NCBI RefSeq assembly: GCF_013306565.1
Contig: NZ_PZPO01000002.1
Span: 508,501-572,500 of the forward strand
DNA length: 64,000 nucleotides
Direction: 5' to 3'
From: Hyphomicrobium sulfonivorans
GTDB taxonomy: Bacteria > Pseudomonadota > Alphaproteobacteria > Rhizobiales > Hyphomicrobiaceae
Both the position numbers and the translations under genes were made by a program. This document shows positions 16,859 through 25,045 of this stretch, one piece after another (positions within the stretch are counted from its first letter, which is position 1; every line of letters begins with the position of its first letter). The notes beneath the pieces were generated by a model. The model saw nothing but the letters and a program-made list of their open reading frames with translations, was not told the origin of the DNA and searched no databases.

Positions 16859-17779
16859 ATGTGGATTCCTCACAACCAGCTCGGTCCGCTTCGTGCGGAG
16901 TCGTCCGGGGAAGTCATCGAGGCTTCGCAGGCGGCCACTGAAGAGCGCATGTTCGTGGTGGGGTTCATTCTTTGCAACACGCTGACCAAGGCGTGGGAGA
17001 CCGATCTCCTTGTTGTTCCCGATGAAGCCAAGCGGGAAATTGAAATTGACGGCCGGCCGGCGACGTTGCACGCATCGGCCAACGTCGCCGGCAAGCTGCA
17101 CGAATTGATTTACACGTTTAAGGCAACGAGTGCCGCGGATGCGCTGGCGCCTGCCTATCGTCATGTGAACGACGAGCTGGACAAGCTGGCCCTGCAGTAC
17201 GGACGCAGCTTTGAGCTGGTCGGCTGGCGCCTTGCCGACGTTGAATATGAGGCGCGCTGGCGGTTTGTGCCCTTCCGGCCTAGTGCGCTGTTGCCGGAGT
17301 TGAAAACCGGGACATTACCGGAAGCATACGCTGAGGCGCTGCAGCTTTATCGGCAAGCACGCAACGCGGTCAGCCCGGCATGGCGACTGATCGCGGCGGG
17401 CGCCATTGTCGATGCAGCGGTTTCGCGACGGGCGCCGTTTGACAGCGGTGAAATCGACTATGCAACCCTTCCGGTTGCCGTCGATGTGCTGGTGCGAAGC
17501 GGCACGCTGATGACGCATCCAGAATTGAAAGACGCGAACATGACGGCGGTGCGCGATGTGGTGCAAGCCGCTCGCAAAGCTCAGCTCGAACAACTTGCTA
17601 CGTTCAGAGCATCGCCGGCCGTCCATGAGCGGCGCGACTTTGCATCGATGACCGCGCTCGTCGCATTGGCAAATCTGGCCGATCTGGCGGCGCATAATCT
17701 GCTGACCGCGAGCCTGCGCGAAAAGAGCTTTTTCATTGCTCTGCAGCCGGCGGACCAGCCTGAAATGACCGAAGCATGA
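16859..17779 (+). CDS. mauJ: MauJ-like cytoplasmic protein
   Basis: This encodes 306 residues with no signal peptide and no transmembrane helix, preceded by ACAGGAG. The position directly after the amicyanin gene, the length and the soluble character match MauJ of Paracoccus and Methylobacterium, whose function is unknown and which is not essential for MADH there. The middle is alpha-helical and Ala-rich. The stop codon overlaps the start of the TatA-like gene (ATGA), so the two are coupled. Assignment is mainly by synteny, hence moderate confidence. Confidence 0.6.
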   Translation: MWIPHNQLGPLRAESSGEVIEASQAATEERMFVVGFILCNTLTKAWETDLLVVPDEAKREIEIDGRPATLHASANVAGKLHELIYTFKATSAADALAPAYRHVNDELDKLALQYGRSFELVGWRLADVEYEARWRFVPFRPSALLPELKTGTLPEAYAEALQLYRQARNAVSPAWRLIAAGAIVDAAVSRRAPFDSGEIDYATLPVAVDVLVRSGTLMTHPELKDANMTAVRDVVQAARKAQLEQLATFRASPAVHERRDFASMTALVALANLADLAAHNLLTASLREKSFFIALQPADQPEMTEA

Positions 17780-18012
17780 GGGACACGATGGGACTTAGCA
17801 TGACGCATCTGGTGCTGCTGTTGGCGGTGGCGGTCCTGTTGTTCGGGCGTGGCAGAATTGCGGGCCTGATGGGTGACTTTGGCAAAGGCTGGCGCGAGTT
17901 CAAGCGGGGCATGTCGCAGCGGCCACAACCGCAGCCGGTTCTGCGCCCCGTTGCCATCACGCAGCAGCGCGCTCCGCGTGCGATCGCCGACTTGCGCGAC
18001 GAGCGTTACTAA
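17776..18012 (+). CDS. TatA/E-like twin-arginine translocase component encoded in the mau cluster
   Basis: This encodes 78 residues: a short N-terminal membrane helix (about residues 8-22), the hinge FGRGR, then an amphipathic segment GLMGDFGKGWREFKRGM, and a basic Pro/Gln-rich tail. This is the TatA/TatE plan; the FGRGRI hinge and the FGKG-FK pattern are characteristic. It overlaps the MauJ-like gene by four bases and so is read as part of the methylamine set. MauA and the MauM-like protein both carry Tat signals, so a dedicated TatA paralog for their export is a reasonable inference. No tatB or tatC is in the window. Confidence 0.8.
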   Translation: MRDTMGLSMTHLVLLLAVAVLLFGRGRIAGLMGDFGKGWREFKRGMSQRPQPQPVLRPVAITQQRAPRAIADLRDERY

Positions 18013-18465
18013 GAGCCGTTCCGTTTCCGATCGGGGCAATGCCGTGCCAACCGGCGCGCCATAGCGCATCGGTATGCCGCCGCGTTGCGGCCACCGCCAA
18101 CGAGTGGCGGCGTTAACGCACAACTACATCCTAGCGTATGTCTGAACCGGCCCAGTTTCGCCAGTTTGAAATAGCGCTAAATCCGGATTGCCGGTTGCGC
18201 CGCGCGTTCTTCAGCAACGTTTGATGGTATGCGATCGGGCGCCGATTGCAGCTGGCGCGCGCTACAATCTTAGCGCGGGCTTGCGCATACCCTCGGCTGT
18301 AAAGATTTACCAAGCCACGCCACTCAAGACGTGCCGCGACGTCGCATCATGCGGCTTGCCAAGCGGTGGCTGGAAGCGCAAATTTGTCCCGAAAAAACGA
18401 TTGCCAGAACGGCAACTTGAGGAAACGCAATTAAAGCCTGTAAAGGGCCGCAAGGGGATGAGTGT
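18013..18465. other. intergenic region upstream of the permease-associated small genes
   Basis: This 453-base gap shows no terminator with a U-tract. It has a modest CCGCCA/TGGCGG hairpin at 18094-18110. It should contain a promoter for the transport genes from 18466 onward, but no clear boxes are seen. Confidence 0.3.
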
Positions 18466-18759
18466 ATGCAGCAGAAACCTTCTGACGCGCGTGTCAAAAG
18501 GATGTTTGCGCGCGACCGTATATGGGCATTCGGTGCCGTGCTGGCATTGTGGTGCGTTTATGCATTTGCATTCTGGCAGCTTTATGTGAGCCAGAGTGAG
18601 CCGGGCGTGCTTTGGGCGCTTGCGATTGGTGGCAGTCTTGTCCTGCTTTTCAACACCGCGTCCATTGTCGCGATGATCCTGCATTATGCGCAGGACAAAG
18701 ATCATATCTATCGTCTCGACATCTATTATCTGGATGAGATGAAACGGGCAAAGGGATAG
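18466..18759 (+). CDS. small two-helix membrane protein of the permease cluster
   Basis: This encodes 97 residues with a basic N-terminus and two hydrophobic helices at about 17-38 and 48-70, followed by an acidic and basic tail (DKDHIYRLDIYYLDEMK). The start has AAGGGG upstream. It is the first of three closely spaced small membrane protein genes leading into two APC permease genes (8, 16 and -4 base junctions). I do not recognise the family. The tight spacing suggests accessory subunits of the permease or of a membrane complex. Confidence 0.72.
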   Translation: MQQKPSDARVKRMFARDRIWAFGAVLALWCVYAFAFWQLYVSQSEPGVLWALAIGGSLVLLFNTASIVAMILHYAQDKDHIYRLDIYYLDEMKRAKG

Positions 18760-18767
18760 GTGCCGTC

Positions 18768-19178
18768 ATGGCGAAGGCACCTTATCGACCTCCCGTTCAA
18801 TCCCAGATCGGTCAGATATTCGACACGCTGTTTCTGCTGGCGCTTGTGTTGGCTTCGCTGTTCGCGCCGCTCTATCTCGGGCTGGCGGGCAGCGGCAAGA
18901 CCACCGTGGAGCTGAGCGACACATCCTGGGCCGGCATGAAGCAGAACGCCACCATGCAGGCGCAGTGGGAGAAGCTCGGCTACACCGATGGAACTGAAGC
19001 GAAGGACGGCAGACAGCCGGCGTCGAAACTGATCGCGACGCGCTTCGACTATGACTTCAGCTTCGTCGAGCTTGCCGCGAGCGCGCTTGTTGTCATCGCG
19101 TATTTCTTCATCGTCTTCTACTGGTCGAAGAAGGAATATCGCGAAGTGATCGACGAGCGTTTCGGCAACAGCGAATAG
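18768..19178 (+). CDS. membrane protein with periplasmic loop, permease cluster
   Basis: This encodes 136 residues with two hydrophobic helices at about 20-42 and 97-117. Between them is a hydrophilic loop of some 55 residues with Trp, Lys and Thr that could face the periplasm. The C-terminal tail is charged (SKKEYREVIDERFG). The gene is 8 bases from its upstream neighbour, with AAAGGGATAGG as ribosome-binding site. The family is not recognised. The topology suits a partner protein that contacts substrate or another subunit outside the membrane. Confidence 0.7.
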   Translation: MAKAPYRPPVQSQIGQIFDTLFLLALVLASLFAPLYLGLAGSGKTTVELSDTSWAGMKQNATMQAQWEKLGYTDGTEAKDGRQPASKLIATRFDYDFSFVELAASALVVIAYFFIVFYWSKKEYREVIDERFGNSE

Positions 19179-19194
19179 ACCGCGCGAGGATCGC

Positions 19195-19380
19195 ATGAAC
19201 ACATTCGCGTTGCTTGAATATTCTGCGTGGGGCCTTTCGATCCTGCTTGGCCTCTGGATGCTGGTCGACATGTTCCGCACGGACCGCAGCTATTCGGAAG
19301 ATCTTCTCACCTCCTCCAGAGAAGGCGAAATCGAAGATGCTTCGGCGGTTGATCCGCCGCAAAAGCGGGGCGCTCGGTGA
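19195..19380 (+). CDS. single-helix small membrane protein, permease cluster
   Basis: This encodes 61 residues with one transmembrane helix (about 7-26), then a polar tail rich in Ser, Glu and Asp. Its stop overlaps the GTG start of the first permease gene (GTGA), so the two are translationally coupled. Coupling and size resemble small accessory subunits of secondary transporters, but I cannot place the sequence in a family. Confidence 0.68.
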   Translation: MNTFALLEYSAWGLSILLGLWMLVDMFRTDRSYSEDLLTSSREGEIEDASAVDPPQKRGAR

Positions 19381-20765
19381 CTGCTGAGACTTCACCGGCC
19401 AACGGCGAGCGCATATCGCTGCTGCGCGTCTTGGGGCCGGGCCACGTATGGGCCCTCGGCGTCGGCATCGTGCTTGTCGGCGAATACATGGGCTGGAATT
19501 TCGCCGTCGGCAAGGGCGGCGCGATTGCCGCGCTCATTGCATGCTGGTTTGCCGGTTTGCTTTATACCTGCGTGGCGATGATCGACTCCGAAGTTACGTC
19601 GACGGTCGCAGCGGCGGGCGGTCAGTATGCGCAGGCGAAGCACATCGTCGGCCCGCTGATGGCGTTCAACGTCGGGCTCTACCTTGTGTTTGCCTACACG
19701 ATGCTGGAGGCTGCCAACGCCATCACGCTGGGCCATCTGGTGCAGACAGTCGGCGCGATGGCCGGGTTTGAGAATACGAACGACAAGCCGTTCATTGTGC
19801 TGACGATCATGTTTCTGGCCTGGCTGAACTACCGGGGCGTCTACACAACGCTGACCTTCAGTCTCGTCATCACGGCGTTCGCATTCGTATCGATCTGTGT
19901 GCTGTTCTTTGCGGTGCAGCCGTGGAGCGATGTCTATATCAAGCACGACCAGCTGCTGACTGGACTGCCGTACGGTTGGCTGGGTGTGCTGGCGGCCCTG
20001 CATTTCGGCATGTGGTTTTATCTCGGCATCGAAGGCACCACGCAGGCGGCGGAGGAAGTGCGCTCGCCCGCGCGCGCACTGCCGCTCGGTACCATGACCG
20101 GCATCATCACGTTGCTGATCGCGGCGACCATGACCTGGTACATCTGCTCCGGTCTGATGCCGTGGGAATACCTCGGGCAGTCGGTGACGCCGCTGTTCGA
20201 CGCCGCGCGGCTGACAAACTCGACGCTGCTGATGGTGCTGCTGTTCATCGGCACGATATTTTCGGCGCTTGCTTCAGCCAACTGCTGCATCAACGATGCG
20301 TCACGCGCCTGGTTCTCGATGGGGCGCGATCATTATCTGCCGCAGGTTTTCGGCGCTGTGCATCCGAAGTATCGCACACCGTACCGCTCGATTGTGTTCC
20401 TGGTGCCGGTGGCGCTGGTGTTCGCCTATTTCGCGCCGCTGGATCGCGTGATCACGTTCTCCATCCTGTCCGGCCTGCTCGAATATACCTTCATGGCCTT
20501 CAGCGTAATTCTGTTCCGGCGCAAGTGGCCGCTGGGCACCATCAAGCGCGGCTACGTGCATCCGTTCCACCCACTGCCTGCAGTCATGCTGCTGGTGCTG
20601 TGCGCGGCAACCTATTTTGCGGTTTTCCTGGGCTATGGAACGCAGCTGATCGCGATGATGGTTTTCTACATCGTGGCGTCGCTGTGGTTTGCGCTGCACC
20701 GCTACAAGTATGTCCGCCGAGGCGAGCAGTTTGCGATGCCGTGGCCGAAGCCGGTGGGCTACTGA
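19377..20765 (+). CDS. APC-superfamily permease, ethanolamine-permease-like, copy 1
   Basis: This encodes 462 residues from a GTG start coupled to the small gene upstream. About twelve hydrophobic helices are visible. The N-terminal helix has GVGIVLVGEYMGWNF, close to the pattern in ethanolamine permeases of the APC superfamily, and a later helix carries NCCINDASRAWFSMGRD. In this context the likely substrate is methylamine or another small amine taken up as carbon or nitrogen source; that is inference. A second copy follows 32 bases later with about 26 differences over some 453 aligned residues. Confidence 0.85.
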   Translation: MTAETSPANGERISLLRVLGPGHVWALGVGIVLVGEYMGWNFAVGKGGAIAALIACWFAGLLYTCVAMIDSEVTSTVAAAGGQYAQAKHIVGPLMAFNVGLYLVFAYTMLEAANAITLGHLVQTVGAMAGFENTNDKPFIVLTIMFLAWLNYRGVYTTLTFSLVITAFAFVSICVLFFAVQPWSDVYIKHDQLLTGLPYGWLGVLAALHFGMWFYLGIEGTTQAAEEVRSPARALPLGTMTGIITLLIAATMTWYICSGLMPWEYLGQSVTPLFDAARLTNSTLLMVLLFIGTIFSALASANCCINDASRAWFSMGRDHYLPQVFGAVHPKYRTPYRSIVFLVPVALVFAYFAPLDRVITFSILSGLLEYTFMAFSVILFRRKWPLGTIKRGYVHPFHPLPAVMLLVLCAATYFAVFLGYGTQLIAMMVFYIVASLWFALHRYKYVRRGEQFAMPWPKPVGY

Positions 20766-20797
20766 TCGGCAAGGCCAGCTAAAAGGCGGGGCATTAG

Positions 20798-22183
20798 GTG
20801 AAAGTCGATGCATCTTCCAGTGGCGAGCGCATATCGCTGCTGCGCGTCTTGGGGCCGGGCCACGTATGGGCCCTCGGCGTCGGCATCGTGCTCGTCGGCG
20901 AATACATGGGCTGGAATTTCGCCGTCGGCAAAGGCGGCGCGATTGCTGCGTTGATCGCATGCTGGTTCGCCGGTTTGCTTTACACCTGCGTGGCGATGAT
21001 CGACTCCGAGGTGACGTCCAGCGTTGCAGCCGCGGGTGGCCAATACGCGCACGCCAAGCACATCGTCGGGCCGCTGATGGCCTTCAACGTGGGGCTCTAC
21101 CTTGTGTTTGCCTACACGATGGTGGAAGCCGCCAATGCAATCACGCTGGGCCATCTGGTGCAGATTGTTGGCGTGATGGCGGGGTTCGAGGACGCCAGCG
21201 ATAAACCGTTCATCGTGCTGACGATCGTGTTTCTGGCCTGGCTGAACTACCGGGGCGTCTACACAACCCTGACTTTCAGTCTCGTAATCACGGCGTTCGC
21301 TTTTGTATTTATATGTGTGCTGTTCGTTGCGGTGCAGCCGTGGAGTGACGCGTACATCAAGCACGACCAGCTGTTGACGGGGCTGCCGTATGGCTGGCTG
21401 GGTGTGCTCGCGGCGCTGCATTTCGGTATGTGGTTTTATCTCGGCATCGAAGGCACCACGCAGGCGGCCGAGGAAGTACGCTCGCCCGCGCGCGCACTGC
21501 CGCTCGGCACCATGACCGGCATTGTAACGCTGCTGATAGCGTCCACTATGACTTGGTACATCTGCTCCGGCTTGATGCCGTGGGAGTATCTCGGGCAGTC
21601 GGTGACGCCGCTGTTCGACGCCGCCCGACTGACGAACTCGACGCTGCTGATGGTGTTGCTGTTTATCGGTACGATATTTTCAGCGCTTGCTTCGGCCAAC
21701 TGCTGCATCAACGATGCTTCACGCGCCTGGTTCTCGATGGGACGCGATCGCTATCTGCCGCAGGTGTTCGGTGCCGTGCATCCGAAGTATCGCACGCCAT
21801 ATCGTGCGATTGCATTTCTGGTGCCGGTGGCGCTGGTGTTCGCCTACTTCGCGCCGCTGGATCGCGTGATCACGTTCTCCATTCTGTCCGGCCTGCTCGA
21901 ATATACCTTCATGGCCCTCAACGTCATTCTGTTCCGGCGCAAGTGGCCGCTGGGATCGATCAAGCGTAGCTATGTGCACCCATTTCACCCATGGCCGGCG
22001 GTGATACTTCTGGTCTTGTGTTCTGCGACGTACGTTGCGGTTTTCCTGGGCTATGGAACTCAGCTCATCGCGATGATGGTTTTCTATATCGTGGCTTCGC
22101 TGTGGTTTGCGCTGCACCGCTACAAGTATGTCCGCCGAGGCGAGCAGTTTGCGATGCCGTGGCCAAGGCCGGTAGGATACTGA
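20798..22183 (+). CDS. APC-superfamily permease, ethanolamine-permease-like, copy 2
   Basis: This encodes 461 residues from a GTG start. It is about 94% identical to the gene before it; the first eight or nine residues differ most, and the rest carry scattered conservative changes such as Thr/Ser, Leu/Val and Ala/Ser. The predicted twelve helices and conserved motifs are the same. This is a recent tandem duplication or a pair kept alike by gene conversion. A 16-bp palindrome lies immediately after the stop codon. Differences in substrate range or expression cannot be judged from sequence. Confidence 0.85.
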   Translation: MKVDASSSGERISLLRVLGPGHVWALGVGIVLVGEYMGWNFAVGKGGAIAALIACWFAGLLYTCVAMIDSEVTSSVAAAGGQYAHAKHIVGPLMAFNVGLYLVFAYTMVEAANAITLGHLVQIVGVMAGFEDASDKPFIVLTIVFLAWLNYRGVYTTLTFSLVITAFAFVFICVLFVAVQPWSDAYIKHDQLLTGLPYGWLGVLAALHFGMWFYLGIEGTTQAAEEVRSPARALPLGTMTGIVTLLIASTMTWYICSGLMPWEYLGQSVTPLFDAARLTNSTLLMVLLFIGTIFSALASANCCINDASRAWFSMGRDRYLPQVFGAVHPKYRTPYRAIAFLVPVALVFAYFAPLDRVITFSILSGLLEYTFMALNVILFRRKWPLGSIKRSYVHPFHPWPAVILLVLCSATYVAVFLGYGTQLIAMMVFYIVASLWFALHRYKYVRRGEQFAMPWPRPVGY

Positions 22184-22199
22184 CTATCGCGCGCGATAG
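22184..22199. repeat. 16-bp perfect palindrome after the second permease gene
   Basis: CTATCGCGCGCGATAG begins at the base directly after the TGA of the second permease gene. As RNA it has little room for a loop, and no T-run follows, so it may be a DNA-binding site or recombination relic rather than a terminator. Confidence 0.45.
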
Positions 22200-22261
22200 C
22201 CTTCGGCGCAGCAGCGGCTCGCTGGCATCACGTTGAACACGATTGAAAAAAGGGTAGCTCG

Positions 22262-22936
22262 TTGCTTGGCGCGTTCTTGATCGCAGGTATCGCGGGCGCG
22301 GTGGTGGTGTGGGGCTATCGCGATCATCGCCGTATGGTTGCGCAGAGGCGGCGGTTGCTGGATGCGTGTGCGGAACTGTTCGAAAACGTTCAGGTCACGC
22401 ACAGTGGTGACGGCTTCCCGACGCTTACAGGCGAACGCGGTGGGCGGGCGTTCCAGGTGCGGCTGTTCAATGATGGCATGACAATCCGGCGGCTGCCGCA
22501 GCTCTGGCTGCAGGTCACAGAGCTGCGCCCGTTGGACATTGGCGCAGGCGGCTTTGCTGTTCTGGTGCGCCCATCGGGTTACGAGTTTTTCAGCCTCACG
22601 GCCGATTTTCATCACTTCATCGATGTGCCGACAGGCTTTCCGCGCGAGTGCATCGTGCGAGGGGAAAGTCCTTTATCGGAGCACATGTTGCAAAGGGTTG
22701 GGGCAACGGTGGGCGGCATACTTGCCGATCCGGTCATCAAGGAAGTGGCTGCGACCCGCAAAGGTTTGCGCCTTATCCGTCAGGTCGACGAGGGGCGGCG
22801 CGGCGACTATCTTCTTCTTCGACAGGCGGCGTTTGACCGTGGCCCGGTTGCCGTCAGTACCTTGATCGGGGCGATTGCGAGCCTTCGGGCGCTTGCTGAC
22901 GGTGTGGAAGGTTGTGCTGCCGACGACGCTAGTTGA
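22262..22936 (+). CDS. unknown protein with one N-terminal membrane helix
   Basis: This encodes 224 residues if the TTG at 22262 is used; AAAGGG lies just upstream, and an internal ATG at 22334 would remove the membrane helix. Residues 2-17 are hydrophobic, followed by a positively charged stretch and a soluble domain of about 190 residues facing the cytoplasm. No motif was recognised. It follows the permease genes on the same strand and could belong to the same transcription unit. Confidence 0.55.
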   Translation: MLGAFLIAGIAGAVVVWGYRDHRRMVAQRRRLLDACAELFENVQVTHSGDGFPTLTGERGGRAFQVRLFNDGMTIRRLPQLWLQVTELRPLDIGAGGFAVLVRPSGYEFFSLTADFHHFIDVPTGFPRECIVRGESPLSEHMLQRVGATVGGILADPVIKEVAATRKGLRLIRQVDEGRRGDYLLLRQAAFDRGPVAVSTLIGAIASLRALADGVEGCAADDAS

Positions 22937-23020
22937 GGGAAGTGACGGTGGCGGCGTTGATACACGCAATGGCGAAATGGCTTCAATTATTGATAGAAGA
23001 TCATCTCAAATCACACGCCG

Positions 23021-23308
23021 ATGACGAATAAACACAAGCGGCCAATCAATCCTTACATAGTTCTTGCATTGGCTATTGTTTTGCCGGGCGCGGGCCATGT
23101 TGCATTGGGATTGCCACAACGCGGTTTTGGATTTGCATTCTTTTCATTGCTGCTTGCGCTGGCAACCTGGCATACGGCCGGGCCGGAGATTTCGTTTATA
23201 GGGCGTTCGGCCGGCGGGCTGTTCGTATGGGCGCTATCGATTCCAGACGCTTATCGGATCGCCCGGCTGCGCTATGAAAAGTGGATGTGCGACAATCGCA
23301 CGGCTTAG
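23021..23308 (+). CDS. small unknown membrane protein
   Basis: This encodes 95 residues with three hydrophobic stretches (about 12-30, 34-50 and 58-74) and a basic C-terminus ending in KWMCDNRTA. The LPGAGHVALG turn between helices resembles small membrane proteins often annotated only as hypothetical. There is no strong ribosome-binding site. It is the last + strand gene before the second TIGR02001-type gene. Confidence 0.55.
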   Translation: MTNKHKRPINPYIVLALAIVLPGAGHVALGLPQRGFGFAFFSLLLALATWHTAGPEISFIGRSAGGLFVWALSIPDAYRIARLRYEKWMCDNRTA

Positions 23309-23834
23309 GCCTCGCGCCATTTGCGCGCCGATTATGCAAATGGCGATCAATTCAGCAGATATCGCCATGCGGGCCTGAAGAATTGAGGCCTGACCGCTGC
23401 GTGCGGCAAACCTGTATCCAAAGCCCGTCAAACGTTACAGTTCTGCCAAGTAAACAGGCGGCATCCGCACAAAAAACAGGCGTGAGTGGCGTGCGTGCAA
23501 CGGATGTAAATGCGATCAATTGGATAACTCCATTTATCCTTGTGAACTCCCGTGAATTAGTTCGTTCTTTCAACAGCTCAATGTGGATTCTTGTACGGCG
23601 TTCCGCAGATGCATTTCCAAAGCTGGCTTCGTCGGCTTGGGGAGAGGGAACACTGATCGGCTGATGCAACGTCAGGGTGATCGGAGAGTACGGAGCGGAG
23701 AGCGTGGTTGTCTTGCGTCACAGCGCTCATGTCCCGCTGTCGGGGAAACATGAAGTCGGGTGAGCACCATCTGAGCGCAGTGTCTCAGTACGCCGATGGG
23801 TGACGGCCGGGAACGCAAGAGGAATTAGATCGGC
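23309..23834. other. intergenic region before the second TIGR02001-type gene
   Basis: This is 526 bases. Directly after the small membrane protein gene is a perfect 9-bp hairpin (GCCATTTGC 23316-23324 with GCAAATGGC 23336-23344) without a T-run. The 3' half should hold the promoter and a long leader for the outer-membrane protein; AAGAGG near 23818 is the probable ribosome-binding site. No riboswitch was recognised. Confidence 0.4.
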
Positions 23835-24674
23835 ATGACGAAAATCTCAAAATTAGCGGGCGCTTGCGGGGCAGCTGGACTGGCGCTGGTAGCGCTCTCC
23901 GGTAGCGCGTTCGCTGATGGATATGAGGGCTACCAGGTGGCGGCTCCCGCTGCATCACCGGCGCGCGAGTTCACGTACTCCTTCAACCTCGCTGCAACCT
24001 CGGACTACATCTTCCGTGGTTTCTCGCAGTCGAGCCGCGATCCCGTCCTGCAGGGCGGCGCTGACATCGGCTACGGCATCTTCTACGCTGGCTACTGGGT
24101 TTCCGGCGTTGATTTCGATAACGGCGTTCGCCCCTACACCACGGGCGGCAACGCTAACGCCGAAATGAACCTCTACGGCGGTTTCAAGCCGACCTGGAAC
24201 GGCGCTGAGTTCGATTTCGGCGTGATCTACTACTTCTATCCGGGCGCATCTGATCGCGGCGCTGAGCTTGACATGGTCGAGTTCAAGGCTGGCGTCAGCG
24301 GCAACCTGATCCCGAACCTCGCCACGGGCCTGACGATCTTCTGGTCGCCGGAATACACCGGTGAGACCGGCAGCGTCTGGACCTTCCAGGGTAACGCTGG
24401 CTACGAGTTCCGCAAGATCGGCATCTTCACGCCGACCATCAACGGTACGCTCGGCTATCAGATCGGCGACAACACGAACTATCGTGCTGCCTTCGGTAAC
24501 GGCCGCGACAACTACCTCTATTGGAATGCCGGTCTGGATCTCGCTGTTGAGAACATCAACTTCGACTTCCGTTACTGGGATACCAACGTGAGCAACTCGG
24601 CCGCGTTCTGCGATGGCCCAGTGTTCCAGTGCGGTTCGGCTTTCGTGTTCTCCATCAAGGTCACCGTCCCTTGA
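23835..24674 (+). CDS. TIGR02001-type outer-membrane protein, copy 2
   Basis: This encodes 279 residues. A signal peptide ends near AFADG (residue 28). The mature N-terminus has TSDYIFRGFSQSSRDP, directly comparable with TSDYVFRGVSQT in the copy at 4568. The body alternates hydrophobic residues as expected of a beta-barrel and ends in a strand finishing IKVTVP. Two cysteines near the C-terminus (CDGPVFQC) are absent from copy 1. It closes the methylamine island on the right and is followed by a strong hairpin. Function is unknown; a role in envelope passage of amines is speculation. Confidence 0.75.
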   Translation: MTKISKLAGACGAAGLALVALSGSAFADGYEGYQVAAPAASPAREFTYSFNLAATSDYIFRGFSQSSRDPVLQGGADIGYGIFYAGYWVSGVDFDNGVRPYTTGGNANAEMNLYGGFKPTWNGAEFDFGVIYYFYPGASDRGAELDMVEFKAGVSGNLIPNLATGLTIFWSPEYTGETGSVWTFQGNAGYEFRKIGIFTPTINGTLGYQIGDNTNYRAAFGNGRDNYLYWNAGLDLAVENINFDFRYWDTNVSNSAAFCDGPVFQCGSAFVFSIKVTVP

Positions 24675-24694
24675 TCCATCTAAGCTGATGGCTA

Positions 24695-24722
24695 CGGAGT
24701 CGAGCGTTCGCGCTCGACTCCG
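24695..24722 (+). terminator. 12-bp hairpin with TTCG tetraloop after the second TIGR02001-type gene
   Basis: The stem CGGAGTCGAGCG at 24695-24706 is mirrored at 24711-24722 around TTCG. It begins 20 bases after the stop. The following T-tract is short and interrupted, so it may act by RNA stability as well as termination. Confidence 0.75.
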
Positions 24723-24952
24723 GCGCTTTCTCCAAGTTCTGAATTTTTGTGCTCGCACGGAATTTCCGTGGCGGGCATTTTGTGTTTTCTGATGCGGCGC
24801 ATACAGAGATCGACACAGCGCTGTCATACAACGGAGCTATTGCTTCCGGCATAATTCACAGTTTGGCGGTGGTAGTCCGTTGGCTTTTCAGCGGTGAACT
24901 GCTCGCCAATGCGCCGGGCATGCCTCCGCCCTCAGCGGTGTGCCCGCGAGGC

Positions 24953-24993
24953 TAGAGCGTGATCGCTTTTCTTTGAATCGCGATGCCGCTCTA
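24953..24993. repeat. imperfect palindrome resembling Rhizobiales intergenic repeats
   Basis: TAGAGCG (24953-24959) and ATCGC (24962-24966) pair with GCGAT (24980-24984) and CGCTCTA (24987-24993). The layout AGAGC-TGATC...GAT-GCTCT is like the dispersed palindromes common between genes in Rhizobiales. Only this one copy was seen in the window. Confidence 0.45.
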
Positions 24994-25018
24994 TGCCTTT
25001 TAACTGACCGATGATTCA

Positions 25019-25045
25019 CGCTTCGCCCTGAAAAGGGCCGAAGCG
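25019..25045. repeat. GC-rich hairpin next to the 24953 palindrome
   Basis: CGCTTCG (25019-25025) and CCCT pair with AGGG and CGAAGCG (25039-25045) around GAAA, with one bulged C. It sits 25 bases from the preceding palindrome and may belong to the same mosaic element. Confidence 0.4.
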
